A DNA stretch of 64,000 nucleotides, from NCBI GenBank assembly GCA_034520365.1, contig JAXHNP010000003.1, positions 372,001 through 436,000 of the forward strand, written 5' to 3'. Below are positions 25,959 to 34,586 of this stretch, in pieces. Within the stretch, counting starts at the first letter, position 1. Each line of letters begins with the position of its first letter. Source of the stretch: Desulfobacterales bacterium (GTDB taxonomy: Bacteria; Desulfobacterota; Desulfobacteria; Desulfobacterales; Desulfosalsimonadaceae). A program made the translations under genes and the position numbers. The notes under the pieces were generated by a model. That model searched no databases and had not been told where the DNA came from. It saw only the letters and a list, made by a program, of their open reading frames with translations.

Positions 25959-26777
25959 TTAAGTAGATAAGCGATAACCAGCCCGCTGCATTTCTTTAGC
26001 AAATTTAGCTTCTAAGGATAGCAGGGATTCAGCGTCTAACTCTTGTTTCCATCCTCCAGCCAAACCTTTGCGCACAAACCGCTCTTGCCTGTTTTGCAAT
26101 TTCTCAGAGGTTCCGTAGCGGTCTTCAAGTGTTTGCATACTTTTGAAGCTAGAGGATTTTATAGCAGTAGATATTTGCTTATTACCGTATGTAATCCCTA
26201 TGAAATCTAAAACTTTTTTTAGACAATATTCGGGGTTTTGTTTTAAACTTTCGTAATAAACAAATAATATATTCGTTTTATTAGGAGCGTTTAACCATCC
26301 AGCTACATGTGAATCCCACCTACAAGGCCAGATATCATCTAACTCAATAAAGCTTTTTAAATCTAGAAAAAAGTTTTTATTACACATTCTTTGATAGTGC
26401 CAATAAGAAATCATAACATCCCGAGGGTCCCGTAATACATAAATGACTTTCTTTAACAAAGGATCGTAGGGGGAATGAACTTTGAAGATGCGCGGCGATT
26501 GCATTTGATTAAAAGTCTTTAAGCTTCCATGCAAATAACCTTTTCTTTTTAAGTAAACTTTATTGATATCAGGAATATAATTAATTGAATTTTTCAAATT
26601 TAACACCGTTAAATCATCTTTTAGAATATTGGCCACTAAAAAAGAAAGCCAAGTTGTGCCAGATTTTGGATAAGATACTATGAAGGTATCGGTTGGTCGA
26701 ATAAAAAAACGAAATCCCCAGTAACTATAAGCCGATTTGATTTGTTTTAAAATTCTTTGAAATATTTCATTATTCAT
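25959..26777 (-). CDS. Sulfotransferase (Sulfotransfer_1)
   Basis: A 272-residue protein very like cytosolic-type sulfotransferases. It has FIVSYPKSGTTWLSFLVANI (PAPS loop with the catalytic-type Lys), KVIYVLRDPRDVMISYWHY (3-prime-phosphate site), and FVRKGLAGGWK near the C-terminus (the RKG-xxGDWK PAPS motif). All PAPS contacts are recognisable. It overlaps the upstream glycosyltransferase by 8 bp. The base composition is distinctly AT-rich compared with the right end of the window. Confidence 0.92.
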   Translation of the reverse strand: MNNEIFQRILKQIKSAYSYWGFRFFIRPTDTFIVSYPKSGTTWLSFLVANILKDDLTVLNLKNSINYIPDINKVYLKRKGYLHGSLKTFNQMQSPRIFKVHSPYDPLLKKVIYVLRDPRDVMISYWHYQRMCNKNFFLDLKSFIELDDIWPCRWDSHVAGWLNAPNKTNILFVYYESLKQNPEYCLKKVLDFIGITYGNKQISTAIKSSSFKSMQTLEDRYGTSEKLQNRQERFVRKGLAGGWKQELDAESLLSLEAKFAKEMQRAGYRLST

Positions 26778-27792
26778 ATAAAAATCGATAAGTCATTAAA
26801 TTGAGTTTTTTAAAAAGAGATCGAACGAAGCGGTTTCCTTTTAGATAAGCAAGCCAGGCATTTGACTTATGAGGCACAAATTTTTTATTTTGGCAGGAAA
26901 TACTATCACTGGATAACCAAAAAAGCTCTGATTGAAGGTCAGGGATTTTGTTCCCCATATGGTGAACGAGATAATCTACTGTTGATAACCTCCAATACCC
27001 TTTTTGGTTCAAGCGAATCTCAAATACTGGACTGTAAATCGGATCAAAATATTCTTCTTGCCTAACATTATTAATTGGCAAAACATCTCTAAGCGCTTTT
27101 GATGTAGTGAGAAATTGGAAATCAGCAGCAGAAACAAAAGCGCCCACCGAGTTCCGTTTTACAAGGATATCTTTACGCCCTGCAAGCCGCTGAGTATATT
27201 TATCCCACTCTATGCCTATGCTAGTCGCATGAGCAAACAAAAAATCTTCTGAAATCAAATTGCTTCCATGCTCAACGGAAACAGTTGAAGACTGTTCAAT
27301 TCCAAAAAGCGTGCCTGAATAACGAGAGCCTAAAGAGTTAGCCAAAGGTAAAGCCGTAATTTGGCCGGCTTCAGGAAAAGTCTCCATTATCTTGAGCGAC
27401 TCCTCCAACCAACCAGGGAGAAAATATACATCACTATCTGCAAAGGCTATATATTCGCCGGGCGCGGCAGAAAGAAGATAGTTGAGCGCACCGAGTTTTT
27501 TCAAATTTTGGCTTGAAAAAATTAAATATTGGATTTTACCTTCTTGTTGCAAGCCTATTAAATAATTTTTGACCTCTTCGCATGAACCATTATCAAAAAC
27601 CATCAGGTCGAACGGCTCATGGGTGTTATCGTAAAGACTCTTGAAAAAGAGTTTTAGCACCTCCAAACTTTCACTCCAATAACCAGAAAGCATTGGAATA
27701 TAAACGATGGTTGTGACTGTGACCTTCTGGTGAACAACGGGTTCATCTTTTATGCTTTTATTTTTTAGGGGGTGGCGTCCTATTCGAGGCAT
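26770..27792 (-). CDS. Family 2 glycosyltransferase
   Basis: A 340-residue GT-A enzyme. VTVTTIVYIPMLSGYWSESL and LMVFDNGSCEEVKNYLIGL precede the metal-binding YIAFADSDVYFLPGWLE (D-x-D). The rest is AT-rich and weakly conserved. It sits two bases after the upstream sulfotransferase gene and overlaps the next one by 8 bp. Confidence 0.85.
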   Translation of the reverse strand: MPRIGRHPLKNKSIKDEPVVHQKVTVTTIVYIPMLSGYWSESLEVLKLFFKSLYDNTHEPFDLMVFDNGSCEEVKNYLIGLQQEGKIQYLIFSSQNLKKLGALNYLLSAAPGEYIAFADSDVYFLPGWLEESLKIMETFPEAGQITALPLANSLGSRYSGTLFGIEQSSTVSVEHGSNLISEDFLFAHATSIGIEWDKYTQRLAGRKDILVKRNSVGAFVSAADFQFLTTSKALRDVLPINNVRQEEYFDPIYSPVFEIRLNQKGYWRLSTVDYLVHHMGNKIPDLQSELFWLSSDSISCQNKKFVPHKSNAWLAYLKGNRFVRSLFKKLNLMTYRFLYE

Positions 27793-27794
27793 AT

Positions 27795-28628
27795 CTATAC
27801 AGACCAGTGATTAAAGTTTTTTCCAGATAATTCTCTAAATTTCTGAATATCTTCCTCTAAATACCGAGCAAGGATTTTTCTTTCAGCGCTTTGAAGCTCC
27901 GGTAAACGGACCGCACGCTTGAAAAATATTTTATTAACCTTATGAAGGAAAAGGGGAAAATGAATTTTTGATAGTATCGTATTGTTTTTAAAATGACGAA
28001 GTGCAGTTATGATATTTATCTCTCTTTTCTTAACTGAACTATTGTTTATCGAACGCTCAAACTTTGGGGAATAGAATGAATCTTCAACGTTAAGGAACCG
28101 AAAAACCCCTTGCATCGTCTCGCGTGGATTCGTTTTTAAATCCCATAAGTCAACAATATATATCGATTGTTGCCCAAACAAATTCCAAAAGGGCAAAATT
28201 TTTTTGTAATATTTACTCAGATCGATGAAAAGATTTTTCGGATCAGAAAAAATAGCTTCTTGAAAAGTTCGGTTTTCTAAATGTTTTCGATAAGCATTAG
28301 CATAATGGGAACGGATCCTGTCAATTGGGTCGCGAACCATATAAATCAATTTGACATCTGTAAGGGTATGAGCGATTCTTTCAGGGACTTCTTGCCAATC
28401 TGCATCTTCGGTGTATGAAGGGGAGGATTCTCCCAATATGTCATTTCTAATAGGCCAATTTGACTCGTACCAGTTAATGCCCCTTTTCCATGCCCTATTC
28501 GAGTTAAAAAAAGAAAGTTCTTTTATTTTGGACATGGTAATTTGGGGGTGTAAATCTAGATAATCATGAATGGCACTTGTTCCACATTTCGCTATTCCAA
28601 AAATTATTAGGTTTGGTAGGTTGCCCAA
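27795..28628 (-). CDS. Sulfotransferase (heparan/NodH type)
   Basis: A 277-residue sulfotransferase. The PAPS loop is NLIIFGIAKCGTSAIHDYLD with the Lys typical of heparan-sulfate-type enzymes. Then come KIKELSFFNSN, KLIYMVRDPIDRIRSHYANA for the 3-prime-phosphate site, and a shorter C-terminus. The pattern is that of Golgi-type carbohydrate sulfotransferase relatives in bacteria. A non-coding gap of 124 bp separates it from the next upstream gene, so a promoter may lie there. Confidence 0.85.
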   Translation of the reverse strand: MGNLPNLIIFGIAKCGTSAIHDYLDLHPQITMSKIKELSFFNSNRAWKRGINWYESNWPIRNDILGESSPSYTEDADWQEVPERIAHTLTDVKLIYMVRDPIDRIRSHYANAYRKHLENRTFQEAIFSDPKNLFIDLSKYYKKILPFWNLFGQQSIYIVDLWDLKTNPRETMQGVFRFLNVEDSFYSPKFERSINNSSVKKREINIITALRHFKNNTILSKIHFPLFLHKVNKIFFKRAVRLPELQSAERKILARYLEEDIQKFRELSGKNFNHWSV

Positions 28629-28752
28629 GTTTATAATCCTCTGACTTATTTTTCAGTTTTCGCACACAAAGCCTTATGAGGTGATTATGTACGATTAAAG
28701 CTGGAAATCTATGCGGAAAATTCAGGTAAGCATTGAATTTTATATATTGTTC

Positions 28753-30036
28753 TTAGGGGATTACATCCTTTGTATTCGGTGGAATGGAACTGTTTGAAGC
28801 GACAAAGATGTACTTCGCGAGCAAGCTCCCTAAAATGGCAGATGAAAGAGGGCGAGAGTAAAAATGGTCATACAAAGCACGTCCCCTCTCTGAAAGACGC
28901 TGCAAAGAAGATGGATCAATAACTGAGGAAGTTATTTGAGCGGCAAAATTTTCAGGTGTGTCCTCAATCAGAATATTTTGCCCCGGTTGCAATCCAACAA
29001 TTCCTTCAGCGGCGTTTGAAACGCTCAAAACAGGAATACCACAAACGAAAGACTCAATTATGCGCGTGCGCAGACCAGTTGCCACAGAATTACCCACTAG
29101 ATGCAGGTCACATTGTGTATAGATATCCCGTATATTATCTACAAAACCCAAAAACTTTACCTGTGGATACTTTTGGGCTAATTGCCGAATTCGTCCGGAA
29201 TAAGGCGTATCTTTTATTTTGCCGACAATCCACAACTCAAGGCGAGAAAGAATGTCTTGTGGCAGTAGCGGATAGACATCTTCGAGGATAAAGTTTAAGG
29301 AGTAGTAACCCACCATTGCATCGGGACTACCGACATGCAGAAGTCGTATCATCCCATCTTTAGCCCAAACACGGGAGCGACAAGGCGGACATTCATCAGG
29401 CCAACTTATAGGAAGTAGTTCAGCCTTGTCAATACCAAGCTTCTCCCGAAAAATGCGTTTTTCATGCTCTGAAATCGTCATTACCAGACTGATAGCCTTT
29501 GCAATCCGTTTTTCGATTTTTTTGGCATAGAGCAATCGCCTTTTTCTTTCAAAAAATGGCTTTCTCCTACCCGCTTCTTCACGCATTCTTGAGAGTTTCA
29601 GGTAACGATCTGATTCCCAGTCATGGCAACTCCAGATCAATTTCAATTTTTCCCCCTGCAAAGAAATAGCTACATTCGCCGTAGAAGGATACTCAAAGTG
29701 GTGAATAGCGCCAGGGGTTTTCTTCTCATTTTCCAATACAGCGTGTATGATAAATTGCCGATCAGGGTATAAAACATGCAAGACATCTTCGAATGGAAAG
29801 CCAATTTTATAGGCAATGCGATGACGCCATCCCACCATGGCAGCATCTGGTTTGATTGGATAATACTCCGCGCCGTCAGGTAGAGTGGCACTCTTATAAG
29901 CTGGTTTCTGTGTAATATGAATAACCTTTACTTGCATTCCCAGGTCGAGATAAGCCCGTATATTGGTAAACTGTCGGATTTGAGTGCCTGACCCAAATGG
30001 TGCTATGAGTGTATGAGTATAAAAATATACGGTCAT
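28753..30036 (-). CDS. GT4-like glycosyltransferase
   Basis: A 427-residue GT-B-type protein. The start, MTVYFYTHTLIAPFGSGTQI, and the central RLLHVGSPDAMVGYYSLNFI followed by LWIVGKIKDTPYSGRI resemble GT4 enzymes. The donor-site helix is SFVCGIPVLSVSNAAEGIVG, with less conserved acidic residues than the other GT4 proteins here. It is probably part of the same operon, 22 bp from the next gene. Confidence 0.75.
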   Translation of the reverse strand: MTVYFYTHTLIAPFGSGTQIRQFTNIRAYLDLGMQVKVIHITQKPAYKSATLPDGAEYYPIKPDAAMVGWRHRIAYKIGFPFEDVLHVLYPDRQFIIHAVLENEKKTPGAIHHFEYPSTANVAISLQGEKLKLIWSCHDWESDRYLKLSRMREEAGRRKPFFERKRRLLYAKKIEKRIAKAISLVMTISEHEKRIFREKLGIDKAELLPISWPDECPPCRSRVWAKDGMIRLLHVGSPDAMVGYYSLNFILEDVYPLLPQDILSRLELWIVGKIKDTPYSGRIRQLAQKYPQVKFLGFVDNIRDIYTQCDLHLVGNSVATGLRTRIIESFVCGIPVLSVSNAAEGIVGLQPGQNILIEDTPENFAAQITSSVIDPSSLQRLSERGRALYDHFYSRPLSSAILGSLLAKYIFVASNSSIPPNTKDVIP

Positions 30037-30058
30037 TCTTTAGGATCTATTTATCAAA

Positions 30059-31228
30059 TCAAATTATTAAGGAGATAGGTTGCACAAACTGTTCAAAACA
30101 TTTAAAAAAAACCTGACGAGAAAAAATGGCTTTTTGAGCAATCACGCCATTAAGAGCACTATTAAAAAGATCGCCGTTAAAAACCAAGTTTTCAAGCTGA
30201 TCTGCAAAGGATTTCGTTTCGGGTTTGGTACAAGCCAAACCACAATCATAATCATTTAGATATCTTACTACCGTACTGTCAATCGGGCCCAATGCCAACA
30301 TTGGTACTTGCGCCTGGATATATGTTGTTATTTTAAGAGGTAGTGAGGTCCGCCGGGTTTCTGCCATTTCCGGTGCAAAATCCCAGTTAAGAAAGCCGAT
30401 ATCAATTCGCCTTAACTGGCTTTCAAATTCTTTTTCCGGCAGCCATCCAGTAGCTTCCACATCCTCAGTTATTAAAAGATCCCTGGAAGGCCTGCCGAGA
30501 TGCAATATGCGGAATTTCCCTTTACCGTGCCGCTGGTTTAGCAAATTCACTGATTCAACCAATATATTCCAGTTTCTTTTGGAATTAATGCTGCCAACTG
30601 AGCCAATGATGATTGGCGATTTTTTGGAATCGAGTGTGCGTGGCGCTAAACATTTTTCCTTTTCCACACCCGGAAACAGGGTGATGGTTTTCACCCCATA
30701 ACGCTTCTGGTAAATTTCTCCCATATAATCCGAGATGACGGCACAGCTTTGAGAAGTCCTGAGGGTCTTTTCAAACTCACGGTGGTACAAATTGACCAGC
30801 CAAGAGGGGTAATTTTTAACTCGAATACGGTTAACCGGGTCGTCATGCACCATTGAAAGCAATGGCACACCCAAAATCCGAGCAGCTACCCGGCCGGCGA
30901 CAACCGCTTCGAACGCCAGGTCGGCCAGCACCACCTGGACCTGATGGGTGCGACCAAAATCAGCAGCTTTTTTCCCTGCGTACCAGGCCCAGGGAAATAA
31001 TTTGATAAATTGTTTCAAATGCGGATAACGGGTCAGACGCTGAAAAGATTCGGTAAAACCGTATGGGATATCAAATGGATTTGGCGTTTCCGGCTCCGGT
31101 GCTCTCAGGGAAAACCAGGCGAATAAGTCAGGGTATTTATCAAGAAGAACACCCATAAATGCCTTTGATGCAGAACGGGGGGCTTCAAGAGGCATACATG
31201 TTATGAAAAGGATTTTTGAAAATTTCAT
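30059..31228 (-). CDS. GT4-like glycosyltransferase
   Basis: About 389 residues from the ATG at 31228; the frame also allows a TTG three codons upstream. MKFSKILFITCMPLEAPRSA opens the first Rossmann domain, and PIIIGSVGSINSKRNWNILV opens the second. The usual E-x7-E donor motif is not obvious; KITTYIQAQVPMLALGPIDS occupies that place. Assignment as a glycosyltransferase rests on fold-like pattern and context. Confidence 0.65.
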   Translation of the reverse strand: MKFSKILFITCMPLEAPRSASKAFMGVLLDKYPDLFAWFSLRAPEPETPNPFDIPYGFTESFQRLTRYPHLKQFIKLFPWAWYAGKKAADFGRTHQVQVVLADLAFEAVVAGRVAARILGVPLLSMVHDDPVNRIRVKNYPSWLVNLYHREFEKTLRTSQSCAVISDYMGEIYQKRYGVKTITLFPGVEKEKCLAPRTLDSKKSPIIIGSVGSINSKRNWNILVESVNLLNQRHGKGKFRILHLGRPSRDLLITEDVEATGWLPEKEFESQLRRIDIGFLNWDFAPEMAETRRTSLPLKITTYIQAQVPMLALGPIDSTVVRYLNDYDCGLACTKPETKSFADQLENLVFNGDLFNSALNGVIAQKAIFSRQVFFKCFEQFVQPISLII

Positions 31229-31241
31229 GCAGTACAAGAAG

Positions 31242-32399
31242 TCAAAATGCCTCGGATACTTTTAAGGCTTTGTCATAGAGTTCGGTGGATAGCAAATCAA
31301 TTCGTCTTATCTCATCTTGAGATAAAATCTCTTTATATCGATTTATTGTTTGTTTCTTTAAATTTTTCTTTTCATTAAAACTTGAGTTTGCTTTTATACT
31401 ATGATTATTAAAAGTAGGGTCCAGCATTGAATTAGTAAATTCTATGCCCAGCTTACCAGCTAAGCCTTCCATCACTCCCTCCGTATTCTGAACAAGAGAG
31501 TCAAATCTTATTAATATCACCCTTTCTTTGTGCTCTCTCCAAAGTTCAATGGCGTTATTGGTAGATTTTTTCCAATAATTCTGTATGCTTGATTCGATTT
31601 CTCCATATATTTTTGGGCGGTAACGAGAAGCCGAAGCATACCAGCTAAAAGGGTCACGAATAACAGAGATAAATTTCCCATCGGGATAAACTCCAAAAAA
31701 CTTTCTAATGTTCTCTTTTTCAAGAACCATTTGGGGGGCAAAAGCCACAGTAAATTTTTTTAAAGACGGGCTATAAAGATTTTGATTATCAACCCACGCG
31801 TTGAAAAATGCTGTCATATAAGAATTAAATATGTTTCTCTGATTGATGGCTGAATGTCTCAGGTCAACCACGCATGTGTTAAATATTTTTTCACATAACA
31901 ATGGGCAAAAAATAAATGGGTAGGTTTCTTTATCCTGTGGCCAATACCGGAAATCATTCTTCAGCCATCTCCATACGTGTATCTGAACAAGAGACTTGAG
32001 CCAAGTTTCTGGAGTATCATTTAAGTTTATTTCTGGCCACGGATAATCATAGATATCCGGTTTTATTCCCATTGCCAATTCTACAGGGTATGTATGGCAC
32101 TCCGGATGACTATCAAATAACCTGTGCAGCATCGTGCCGCCGGATCTAGCAGCCTGAGAAATAAGCACCATGGGCTGGTCTACATGCACAAGGTGATTCA
32201 AACGAGAGCGGTATACATTATGGTATTCCTCTCTTTTACGAGTTTTTTTAAAGAATGTCGCCCTTATTCTCTTATATTTTGTCTCACTATCCACCCGAAA
32301 ATGGCCCAAAATTTTTTCTCTTATAGCTTGATATCTTTTTTCACTTAAAAAAAGTCTTCCCAGTCGGCTTAAAACCTTTCGTATCAAGCTATATTCCAT
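31242..32399 (-). CDS. Sulfotransferase family protein
   Basis: About 385 residues from the ATG at 32399. The PAPS loop is PMVLISQAARSGGTMLHRLF and the 3-prime-phosphate site is GKFISVIRDPFSWYASASRY; VILIRFDSLVQNTEGVMEGL follows. The N-terminal 80 residues are basic and carry no signal peptide. This is the largest of the five sulfotransferases, and its loop (AARSGGT) differs from the others, suggesting a different acceptor. The sequence is AT-rich. Confidence 0.85.
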   Translation of the reverse strand: MEYSLIRKVLSRLGRLFLSEKRYQAIREKILGHFRVDSETKYKRIRATFFKKTRKREEYHNVYRSRLNHLVHVDQPMVLISQAARSGGTMLHRLFDSHPECHTYPVELAMGIKPDIYDYPWPEINLNDTPETWLKSLVQIHVWRWLKNDFRYWPQDKETYPFIFCPLLCEKIFNTCVVDLRHSAINQRNIFNSYMTAFFNAWVDNQNLYSPSLKKFTVAFAPQMVLEKENIRKFFGVYPDGKFISVIRDPFSWYASASRYRPKIYGEIESSIQNYWKKSTNNAIELWREHKERVILIRFDSLVQNTEGVMEGLAGKLGIEFTNSMLDPTFNNHSIKANSSFNEKKNLKKQTINRYKEILSQDEIRRIDLLSTELYDKALKVSEAF

Positions 32400-32461
32400 C
32401 AGTATCAACTATTTGCATCTGGGCCGTTTTGAAAAGTTCAAAACTTAACATAAAATGAATA

Positions 32462-33256
32462 TTATCCTTTAAATCGGTTAAAAATTCGTTTAACGAATTT
32501 CTTAAAATTATTTTTTGCAAAACTCCCCTCATTGAAGTGCTTAGTTCTCCAAGAATCATTAATGCCTTCCCTTGGGTTTAAAGGATGAGGGGGATAGATT
32601 GTGGAGCACTTTAGAGGTATCAAAGACAATCTAATTAAATCTGTAAATGTTCGGCAATAGAAATTATTTTCTTTAAGCCTACCAGCTTTAAAATATCCAT
32701 ATTTCTTCATGTATTGATCAATTATCTGATTGGATTTAGCATCATTGGCTTCGACAATTAAAACACGAGGCTTATAGTGGGATATATCGAATCCTTCTAG
32801 TACAAGCTGTTCTGCTCCTTCAACGTCTATTGATACGAATTCTATAGGTACTGGAGCTTTTGCTTTTTCTAATATCTCGTCAAGTCTATTAATGGGAACG
32901 ATAATTTTCTTATAATCTTCGACTTTATTTTTAGCTTTTGCACGCTCCGCATTACTATTTATCAATGTTGAAAAATCTCCATTTTTATCGGCATAAAAAT
33001 CTATATACCCATTCTCATTACTTGCCGCTCCTTCAAAACAATAACTATTGGGACGATTCTTTGATAGAAGTTTAAAATATTCAGGTTGAGGCTCAATGCA
33101 TATACCTTTCCAGTCTTTGCTCTCGAAGAAATATGTATTGCTAAATCTTATACCATCTAAGGCACCAACTTCCACAAAGAAACCAGGTTTTTTTAGGTTT
33201 TCAAATAGCGACCAAAGAAGAAAATCCTCACCATTTTGACTGTAAAATTTATGCAT
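32462..33256 (-). CDS. FkbM-family methyltransferase
   Basis: A 264-residue protein with the FkbM pattern: YSQNGEDFLLWSLFE, GFFVEVGALDGIRFSNT as SAM motif I, then GICIEPQPEYF, and FVSIDVEGAEQLVLEGFDIS. FkbM enzymes O-methylate sugars or polyketides; in this context the target is probably a sugar hydroxyl of the glycan. It is the first gene of the sulfotransferase sub-block and is followed upstream by a 376-bp non-coding stretch. Confidence 0.88.
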   Translation of the reverse strand: MHKFYSQNGEDFLLWSLFENLKKPGFFVEVGALDGIRFSNTYFFESKDWKGICIEPQPEYFKLLSKNRPNSYCFEGAASNENGYIDFYADKNGDFSTLINSNAERAKAKNKVEDYKKIIVPINRLDEILEKAKAPVPIEFVSIDVEGAEQLVLEGFDISHYKPRVLIVEANDAKSNQIIDQYMKKYGYFKAGRLKENNFYCRTFTDLIRLSLIPLKCSTIYPPHPLNPREGINDSWRTKHFNEGSFAKNNFKKFVKRIFNRFKG

Positions 33257-33632
33257 AACTCTGTGCGTTTTCTTTCAATTTAGAGGTGTTAAAAATTCAG
33301 AAACTCATGATCTTATCGTTGCCAATCTACCCCCAATTGGGTCTCCGATAAAGGTACGCTTTATTATTTCTGTGTTTTCAAAAAATATAGGTCTTCGCAT
33401 AGCAAAAGAAAGAACTATGCGCAAAAGCGCTGATAACCTGCCGCTATTTTATATTTGGCAATTATATGAGTAGAGGGGGTTATCATAGGGCTTCCTGGCT
33501 TCCTTTTTGATGCCCAACGGTGATTTTTTTATACACGTCAACTTGATGAGGCATGGACTTTTAGACCCAAGGCAAAAAGCCAATGCTTATATTTCTGCTG
33601 CTTTATAATTTTGAAAACACCCTGCCCAGGCA
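33257..33632. other. Non-coding stretch between neuB and the sulfotransferase sub-block
   Basis: No ORF of note and no REP-like hairpin is seen. The stretch is AT-rich and separates NeuB from the AT-rich sulfotransferase block, so it may contain a promoter for the latter. It also marks the composition change in the locus. Confidence 0.4.
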
Positions 33633-34502
33633 TTAATTGCCTCTAAGTTTTGATCTTATCGGCATTTCACTCTCATACACTTTCTTAACACCGTCCCCCA
33701 ATGCCTTTTCAATAACCCGGATATCCCGCACCAAGCGCATCAGGCCCCAGGGTTCCACGGAAGCCGCTTGATCACTGCCCCACATGGTGCGGTCCAGGGT
33801 GATATGCCGTTCAACAAATGACGCACCTAATGTAACCGCGGCATAAGTCGTTTGCAACCCGACTTCATGACCGGAATAACCAATGGGATAGTCAAACATA
33901 TCTTTTAAGGTTTTGATCATCTGGAGATTGAGTTCCTCCGGCTTACAAGGATAGCTGCTGGTGCTGTGGGCAATCAAAAGTGGGGAGGTGTTCACCGCAG
34001 GAATCGCCTGTTTGATTTCCTCCATCTTTGACATTCCAGTTGAAAGCATAATCGGTCTGCCCGTTTTCCGGATATGTTTTAGAAGATCATTGTCGGTGAG
34101 TGATGCAGAAGCGACTTTATAGCAGACCGGTTCAAACTGCTCCATAAAATCCACCGCTGTCTTGTCCCAACAGGAAGCAAACCACGCAATCCCCTTTTCT
34201 TTGCAGTAATTGTCTATTTGCCTGTATTCCTCCTCGCCGAACTCCACGCGATACCGGTACTCCATGTACGTCATCACCCCCCAGGGCGTTTCCCGTTCAA
34301 TATCCCTCTGGTCAGGAGGAACACATTCCTCTGGGGTCCGTTTTTGAAATTTAACCGCTTCGCACCCTGCCAGTGCGGCAGCGTCGATCAGTTTTTTGGC
34401 GATATCCAGGTCCCCATTATGATTCAAACCGATTTCGGCAATTACATACGCGGGCTGTCCTTCCCCAATTAAACGGCCTCCAATTTCGACAGTTTTTGGC
34501 AT
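33633..34502 (-). CDS. neuB: N-acetylneuraminate (nonulosonate) synthase family, short form
   Basis: A 289-residue TIM-barrel NeuB homologue: YVIAEIGLNHNGDLDIAKKL, EAVKFQKRTPEE, IMLSTGMSKMEEI and DYPIGYSGHEVGL are all conserved. It would condense phosphoenolpyruvate with an N-acyl-mannosamine-type sugar to give a nonulosonic acid. The ATG at 34502 was chosen because AGAGAGGA precedes it; an ATG at 34523 is possible. It lacks the C-terminal SAF (antifreeze-like) domain present in classical NeuB of about 345 residues. The activating gene is directly upstream. Confidence 0.88.
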   Translation of the reverse strand: MPKTVEIGGRLIGEGQPAYVIAEIGLNHNGDLDIAKKLIDAAALAGCEAVKFQKRTPEECVPPDQRDIERETPWGVMTYMEYRYRVEFGEEEYRQIDNYCKEKGIAWFASCWDKTAVDFMEQFEPVCYKVASASLTDNDLLKHIRKTGRPIMLSTGMSKMEEIKQAIPAVNTSPLLIAHSTSSYPCKPEELNLQMIKTLKDMFDYPIGYSGHEVGLQTTYAAVTLGASFVERHITLDRTMWGSDQAASVEPWGLMRLVRDIRVIEKALGDGVKKVYESEMPIRSKLRGN

Positions 34503-34586
34503 AAAATCCTCTCTATTTGGCATATTTTCTCATTTAAACATTAATCGAAAGCATCTGTAGAAAAAATTTATAAAATCATCGTCTTT

